From Natronococcus roseus (GTDB lineage Archaea; Halobacteriota; Halobacteria; Halobacteriales; Natrialbaceae), in contig NZ_JBHLJR010000005.1 in assembly GCF_043677095.1 (NCBI RefSeq), forward strand, positions 62,001 to 126,000: DNA of 64,000 nucleotides, read 5' to 3'. Both the position numbers and the translations under genes were made by a program. This document shows, one piece after another, positions 59,472 through 64,000 of this stretch. The notes under the pieces were generated by a model. The model saw nothing but the letters and a program-made list of their open reading frames with translations. It did not search any database and had not been told where the DNA came from. The stretch's first letter is position 1. Every line of letters starts with the position of its first letter.

Positions 59472-60977
59472 ATGTCCTCGTTCGCGTCGTATCCCCAACT
59501 CGCCGGCGAGCTCTTCGAGCGGGTGCAACTCTCGGAGACGTTTGACGACTCGAAGACGTTCGTCGATACGATTCCCGAGAACGAGGTCGAGGCGATCAGG
59601 GACCGCTTCGAGCGCGAACGAACCGAACCGGAGTTCGACCTCGAGACGTTCGTCGCCGACAGCTTCAGACACCCGGAGGATCCCGTCACCGCCGCCGACC
59701 CCTCGAGGATCTCGATGGAGCGCTACATCGACGAGCTGTGGAAACACCTCATTCGACAGCCCAGCGAGGAGTCCGAGCGGAGCACGCTGCTCTCGGTGCC
59801 GGGCCGGTACGTGATCCCCGGCGGACGGTTCCGGGAGAGCTACTACTGGGATACGTACTTCGCCGCGACCGGACTCGCCGTGACGGGCCGGATCGACCTC
59901 ATCGACGAACTTGCCAAGAACAACGCGGCGCTCATCGAGGAGTACGGCTGCGTCCCGAACGGGAATCGCCTCTACTACTCGAGCCGATCGAACCCGCCGA
60001 TGTTCTGTCACCTTCTCGACATTCTCGAGAGCGAGCGCGGGCTCGAATCGATCGAACCCTACCTCCCGGCGCTGCGACGCGAACACGAGTTCTGGATGGA
60101 CGGCACCAAGACCGCGACGGCAGACGACCGCGCGACCCGTCGCGTCGTTCGGACCGACGAGGGAGCGCTCAACCGGTATTGGGACGACCGCGCCGCTCCG
60201 CGCGAGGAGTCCTATCGTGAGGACGTCGCCCTTGCAGAGGAGGCCGATCGGGAGGAGCGGCGGCTCTACCGTGACGTCCGGGCCGCCTGCGAGTCGGGCT
60301 GGGACTTCAGCAGCCGGTGGCTCGCCGACGAGGACGACCTGACATCGATCCGGACGACGGAGCTGCTCCCGGTCGATCTGAACGCGCTGTGTTACGCGAT
60401 GGAGGACAAACTCGCGCGGTGGGAGCGAGGCGCCGGCAACCCCGATCGGGCGGACCGCTACGCTCGAGCCGCATACGAGCGACGCCGGGCGATCGACGCC
60501 TACTGCTGGGACGACGAGGCGGGCTTTTATTTCGACTACTGCTGGACCGAGGAGCGACGAACCGACAGCTGGTCGCTGGCGGCCGTCGTCCCGCTGTTTT
60601 GCGGGCTGGCGACGGATCAGCAGGCGGCCGCGGTCGCGGCCCACCTCGAGGAGCGCTTTCTCCACTCGGGCGGGCTGGTGACGACGTTGACGGCGTCGGG
60701 CGAACAGTGGGACTATCCGAACGGCTGGGCGCCGCTGCACTGGATGGCGGCCGTGGGCCTCCGGCAGTACGGCTACGACGAGCTGGCGGAGACGATCGCC
60801 GGCCGGTGGCTCGACCTCAACCGCGACGTCTTCGATCGCAGCGGACTGATGCTCGAGAAGTACGACGTCACCGACGGCACCGGTTCCGGCGCCGGCGGAG
60901 GCGGGGAGTACCCGCTGCAGTTCGGCTTCGGCTGGACGAACGGCGTCGCGCTCGCGCTGCCGGCGTTGTTCTACTAG
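59472..60977 (+). CDS. Alpha,alpha-trehalase, GH37
   Basis: Hydrolyses trehalose to glucose. 501 residues, near the family length. Both signatures are present: PGGRFRESYYWDTYF (residues 116-130) and QWDYPNGWAP (412-421). The (alpha/alpha)6 barrel residues include ESGWDFSSRW and the GGGGEYPLQFGFGWTNGVAL near the end. There is no signal peptide, so it acts in the cytosol on trehalose, a compatible solute. The start at 59472 gives SSFASYPQLAGELFE; the frame from 59343 adds basic residues without features. No trehalose synthesis gene is nearby. Confidence 0.92.
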   Translation: MSSFASYPQLAGELFERVQLSETFDDSKTFVDTIPENEVEAIRDRFERERTEPEFDLETFVADSFRHPEDPVTAADPSRISMERYIDELWKHLIRQPSEESERSTLLSVPGRYVIPGGRFRESYYWDTYFAATGLAVTGRIDLIDELAKNNAALIEEYGCVPNGNRLYYSSRSNPPMFCHLLDILESERGLESIEPYLPALRREHEFWMDGTKTATADDRATRRVVRTDEGALNRYWDDRAAPREESYREDVALAEEADREERRLYRDVRAACESGWDFSSRWLADEDDLTSIRTTELLPVDLNALCYAMEDKLARWERGAGNPDRADRYARAAYERRRAIDAYCWDDEAGFYFDYCWTEERRTDSWSLAAVVPLFCGLATDQQAAAVAAHLEERFLHSGGLVTTLTASGEQWDYPNGWAPLHWMAAVGLRQYGYDELAETIAGRWLDLNRDVFDRSGLMLEKYDVTDGTGSGAGGGGEYPLQFGFGWTNGVALALPALFY

Positions 60978-61110
60978 GCTGGTCGTTCCGCCACCGACGG
61001 AACCGACCGCACACACCCCTGCCGGAGCCGCCCGAACATACCCTCGGCCGACCGTTGCCAAGCAAGGCCAACCCCTACCCACGTCTGCCGAGTACGGCCG
61101 ACCGAGACAC

Positions 61111-61866
61111 GTGGTCGTCGCTACCGAAGTGCTGGTCGCGCTGGTCGCCCTGGCCTTCCTCGGCGGAATCATCGTCGCCACGATCGGCCCCGGGGGCATC
61201 CTCATCGTCACCGGGCTCTACCTCACGACGCCGCTCTCGAGCGCCGAGGTCGCGGGCACCTCGAGCGCCGTCTTCACGATCGGCGCGTTGCTGGGCAGCC
61301 TCATCTACGCCCGCTCGGGCGAGATCGACTGGTGGATCGCGGGCGTCGTCAGCGCGGCCGCCGCGGCGGGCACCTGGGTGGGCGTACAGGCCAACGCCTA
61401 CCTCTCGCGGGCGCTGTACGGCCTCCTCCTCTCCGGACTGCTCGCCGTCGTCGGCGCCACGATCCTGTATCGGGAGTACCACGACCTCGAGCCGCGCGTC
61501 GAACTCGGTCGGGGCGGGTGGGACACCGTCGGCTTCGTCGCCGTCGGGCTCGTGATCGGCGTCGCGGGCGGCCTGCTGGGGATCGGCGGGGCAGCGCTGT
61601 CGGCGCCCGCGCTGGTGCTGGTGGGCGTGCCGATGCTCGCGACCATCGCGATCACGCAGGTCGTCGTCGTCGCGACGGCGCTGTTTACGGCCGTCAACTA
61701 CCTGCTGCTGGACGCGATCGTCACCTCGCTGTTCGTTCCGATCACGCTGGCCTACCTCGCCGGCGTCGGGATCGGCTGGTGGGTCGCCCACCGGACCGAG
61801 CCGGGCCGGCTCAAGTTCGCCCTCGGCGTGGCGCTGCTCGGGCTGGCGGGCTCGCTGGTCGTGTAA
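61111..61866 (+). CDS. TauE/SafE family permease
   Basis: A 251-residue membrane protein with about eight helices in two halves. The family glycine pattern GPGGILIVTGLYLTTPLSS and GVAGGLLGIGGAALSAPALV is clear. Family members move sulfite, sulfonates or other small anions. GTG start at 61111. It stands alone; no sulfur-metabolism gene is next to it. Confidence 0.85.
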   Translation: MVVATEVLVALVALAFLGGIIVATIGPGGILIVTGLYLTTPLSSAEVAGTSSAVFTIGALLGSLIYARSGEIDWWIAGVVSAAAAAGTWVGVQANAYLSRALYGLLLSGLLAVVGATILYREYHDLEPRVELGRGGWDTVGFVAVGLVIGVAGGLLGIGGAALSAPALVLVGVPMLATIAITQVVVVATALFTAVNYLLLDAIVTSLFVPITLAYLAGVGIGWWVAHRTEPGRLKFALGVALLGLAGSLVV

Positions 61867-61963
61867 CAGCGGAAAAAGTAGTCCGGCTACGTCGATCAGC
61901 ACGGAGAGTGGATCCGAAGTGGACAATTCGTTACGTACAGCGAACTTTTTTACCGAGGGCATC

Positions 61964-61985
61964 GGCTGACGCCGAGGCGTCAGCC
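61964..61985 (+). repeat. Perfect 10-bp hairpin after TauE/SafE gene
   Basis: GGCTGACGCC and GGCGTCAGCC face each other with a two-base loop. A CCGACGG/CCGTCGG stem and a CGCCTCGCTTCGCTCGGCG hairpin follow at about 62018-62080. They may form the 3' end of the transcript. Confidence 0.55.
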
Positions 61986-62145
61986 TCAACCCCCGGCAAA
62001 AAACTTCGATGAAAAAAGGCCGACGGCTCGCCCACGGGGCTCGCCGTCGGTGAAACGCCTCGCTTCGCTCGGCGTATTCCTCTCCGTTCCATACGCCTAT
62101 CTTAATAACAGCCGTTTCACAAGATATTCTGAATAACGAAACCTG

Positions 62146-63066
62146 TTACTCGAGTCGCGCTCGAGCCTCCTCGCGGCCCGTTCCGAGGCCGAGCTGGTGT
62201 TCGCCGTAGTAGAGCGCACCGCCGCCGCTGCCGACGATGTAGCCCAGCGGGCCGACAGCCTCGATGCGGTTGTCGTCGCTCGCGGTGAAGCGCATCGAGG
62301 TGTCCTCGAACGCGAGCTCGCCGTTGACCCAGTAGCGCATCGTCCCGTCGGCCTCAGCGGTTCCGCCGTCGTAGGAGTTCGTCTCGACGTAACACTCGAT
62401 CTCGTTCCAGTCGTCCATCTCGACGACGGCGTCGGTCATCTGAAAGTCGCCCGAGCCGTCCATGTGATAGGAGTACGAGAAGAACTTGTACCCCTCCGGC
62501 GCGGGCGAGTCGTTCCGGTTGGCGAATCCGATCGCGTTCGACCAGCCGTTCTGCCCGTCGGCCGCGCCGCCGCCCGAGGAGCCCCCGCCGTTGGTCAGCG
62601 GCGCCCAGAACATCCGAACCGTGTCGTCGGCGCCCAGATCGAACCCCTCGGGGTAGACGGTAAACCGGGTGTAGATCTCGTCCTGTTGTCCGCCGACGTG
62701 GTCGGGGAGGCGGTACTCGCAGTTCGCGATCTTCGAGTCGCCGGTGAACTCCGTTCGCAGCGAGCGCTCGTTGCTCGTCGCCCGATCCGCGACGAACTCC
62801 GGTTCGTGCGATCCCCGGACGTCGTTGACGTCGTACACCTCCCCCGGACTCGCGTACTCGTCGTAGTCGACGTCGATCACCCGCGAGTCGGTTTCGGCTG
62901 CCGCGGTCCCGCTCGCGCCCGCGCCGGTACCGACGCCGAGCGCGGCCAGTGTCCCGCCAGCGAGTCCGAGGTACGATCGCCGGCCGAGAACCTCGCCGTT
63001 ACGCCCGCGAAATCCGTCGTTACGCGTCTCGTCGGTTCGGTCTCGAGCCGGGTGCTGTCGTTCCAT
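62146..63066 (-). CDS. Tat-secreted jelly-roll protein, polysaccharide lyase-like
   Basis: A 306-residue protein. Residues 29-60 form a Tat signal (GRRSYLGLAGGTLAALGVG). The rest is beta-rich, with YTRFTVYPEGFDLG, NGWSNAIGF, SYHMDGSGD, DDWNEIECYVETNSY and TMRYWVNGELAFEDTSMRF. This order resembles PL14/PL20-type lyases or other concanavalin-like jelly rolls that act on acidic polysaccharides. I cannot prove catalytic residues by eye. A TATA-like TTGATAA lies near 63092-63098. Confidence 0.6.
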   Translation of the reverse strand: MERQHPARDRTDETRNDGFRGRNGEVLGRRSYLGLAGGTLAALGVGTGAGASGTAAAETDSRVIDVDYDEYASPGEVYDVNDVRGSHEPEFVADRATSNERSLRTEFTGDSKIANCEYRLPDHVGGQQDEIYTRFTVYPEGFDLGADDTVRMFWAPLTNGGGSSGGGAADGQNGWSNAIGFANRNDSPAPEGYKFFSYSYHMDGSGDFQMTDAVVEMDDWNEIECYVETNSYDGGTAEADGTMRYWVNGELAFEDTSMRFTASDDNRIEAVGPLGYIVGSGGGALYYGEHQLGLGTGREEARARLE

Positions 63067-63377
63067 GCGGTCGGGAAACGGGAAACGACGGTTATCAATT
63101 TTCCCTTTCGAAAGACTGTAATAAAATCCGAAACTGATTCTGACTGGCCGGATCCTGTGTTAGGTTTGACCGGATCCGACCGCGTAGATACTCCGGTCCC
63201 AATCGTTCGTTACGCCGAACAACACGCGGTTCACCGCGGTCAATCACGAGTTAGACACGGCGGGACGGGTGATCGCGATCGCTCGCCGAACCGACGACGG
63301 CGAGAAAAACGGGATTACCCGCCGACCGAAGCTGTGACGATCGGGACCGCTTTCCCCGTGGCCGTCGCCCTCGACCT
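63067..63377. other. Divergent intergenic region
   Basis: About 310 bases between the lyase-like and ATP-grasp genes, running apart. A possible TATA box for the minus gene lies at 63092-63098. No gene or repeat is seen in it. Confidence 0.5.
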
Positions 63378-64000
63378 ATGCCACCGGGGCCGCGAGTGCT
63401 GGTCCTCGACGGAGACTATCCAACCTCGCTGACGATCGCCGGCGAACTCTCGAGCGATCTCGAGGCGACGATCGTCGGCGCCGGGACCTCCCGGTACAGC
63501 CGTCTCTGCCGGTCGCGGTACTGCGACGTCGCAGTCACGATCCCCTCGCCCGACGATCCGGACTACATCGAGGCGCTGTGGGCCGTCCTCGAGGCGACCC
63601 GCCCGCAACTCGTGCTTCCAGTCGGATACGAATCGGCCGCTGCCCTCCAGTCCGCCCGCGATGAACTTCCCGACTCCACAGCGGCGTGTCTTCCCGATCC
63701 AGACGCCTTCGAGACCGCCGCCGACAAGACGGCGACGATGGCCCTGGCCGAACGGGTCGGAATCGACGTTCCGATCGACTACTCGAGCCTCGTCGAGACC
63801 CTCGACGCCGAGGGACGGGAGCGGGGCGCGCTCGAGGCCCTCGAGTTCCCGATCTTCTGCAAAGCGCGGCGGGAGGCCGGCGGCGGGGGCGAGACGACGG
63901 CCCGCGTCGCCGATCCGACCCGGTTCTGGGAGGTCTACGACCGCCTCGAGGAGGCGTCGCCGACCGGCGAGGTGCTCGTCCAGGAGTCGATCGACGGCTC
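63378..64000 (+). CDS. ATP-grasp family enzyme, 3' truncated
   Basis: The frame from the ATG at 63378 runs off the window end after 207 codons. PRVLVLDGDYPTSLTIAGEL begins a pre-ATP-grasp Rossmann-like domain, KTATMALAERVGIDVPID is the typical linker with the ADKT motif, and FPIFCKARREAGGGGETTARV is the ATP-binding glycine loop region. Family members ligate a carboxylate with an amine (as in CarB-like, D-Ala ligase-like enzymes). The specific reaction cannot be told without the C-terminal half. Confidence 0.75.
   Translation, partial: MPPGPRVLVLDGDYPTSLTIAGELSSDLEATIVGAGTSRYSRLCRSRYCDVAVTIPSPDDPDYIEALWAVLEATRPQLVLPVGYESAAALQSARDELPDSTAACLPDPDAFETAADKTATMALAERVGIDVPIDYSSLVETLDAEGRERGALEALEFPIFCKARREAGGGGETTARVADPTRFWEVYDRLEEASPTGEVLVQESIDG

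Overview
The window is from a haloarchaeon (class Halobacteria). Three things show this: GC-rich DNA with very acidic protein sequences, archaeal-type ribosomal proteins (eS4, eL19, eL32) in S10/spc order, and mostly leaderless genes with a TATA-like box 25-30 bases upstream of the ATG. Frequent CTCGAG words and families such as HalOD1, DUF7344 and DUF7504-like proteins suggest a Natrialbales-like lineage, but that placement is inference. No insertion sequence, CRISPR array or phage gene was seen.

Layout. 1-3245: end of a respiratory oxidase locus (fused subunit I+III, then a small subunit IV-like protein). 3246-4126: gene-poor. 4127-18667 (minus): one very compact operon headed by a SPOUT RNA methyltransferase, then uL3 to uL15 and SecY, with the RNase P subunit Rpp29 inside. 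18969-19700: two identical tRNA-Gly(GCC) genes embedded in palindromic cassettes that carry extra copies of the tRNA 3' end. 19950-25391: small conserved genes (DUF5789-like, HalOD1, MTH1187, UspA, HMA), mch for C1 transfer, a HAD phosphatase and a GTPBP1-like GTPase. 25651-29698: a cluster of a tiny membrane peptide, a CHAT protease-like protein, a HalOD1/DUF7504-like protein and a divergent DUF7344 winged-helix protein; this is the best candidate for an uncharacterised system. 29786-38906: small zinc protein, pyrF, DoxX, glyoxalase-like VOC protein, mgsA, two overlapping KefB-type antiporters, a second HAD protein, DUF2240 and RNase HI.

39104-45658: a complete oligopeptide ABC importer operon (binding protein, two permeases, two ATPases). 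45765-49954: a second DUF7344 protein, an EamA exporter, a small membrane protein and Cdc48. 50154-53532: LarC and two unusual proteins with hexapeptide repeats, one strongly basic and secreted. 53533-54895: gene-poor. 54896-59273: a surface-sugar cluster (acyltransferase remnant, Gfo/Idh/MocA oxidoreductase, family 2 glycosyltransferase, DUF354, deacetylase-like). 59472-64000: GH37 trehalase, TauE/SafE permease, a Tat-secreted lyase-like jelly-roll protein and the start of an ATP-grasp enzyme.

Family assignments come from motifs and remembered family features read by eye. No database search was run, so functions below family level are inference.
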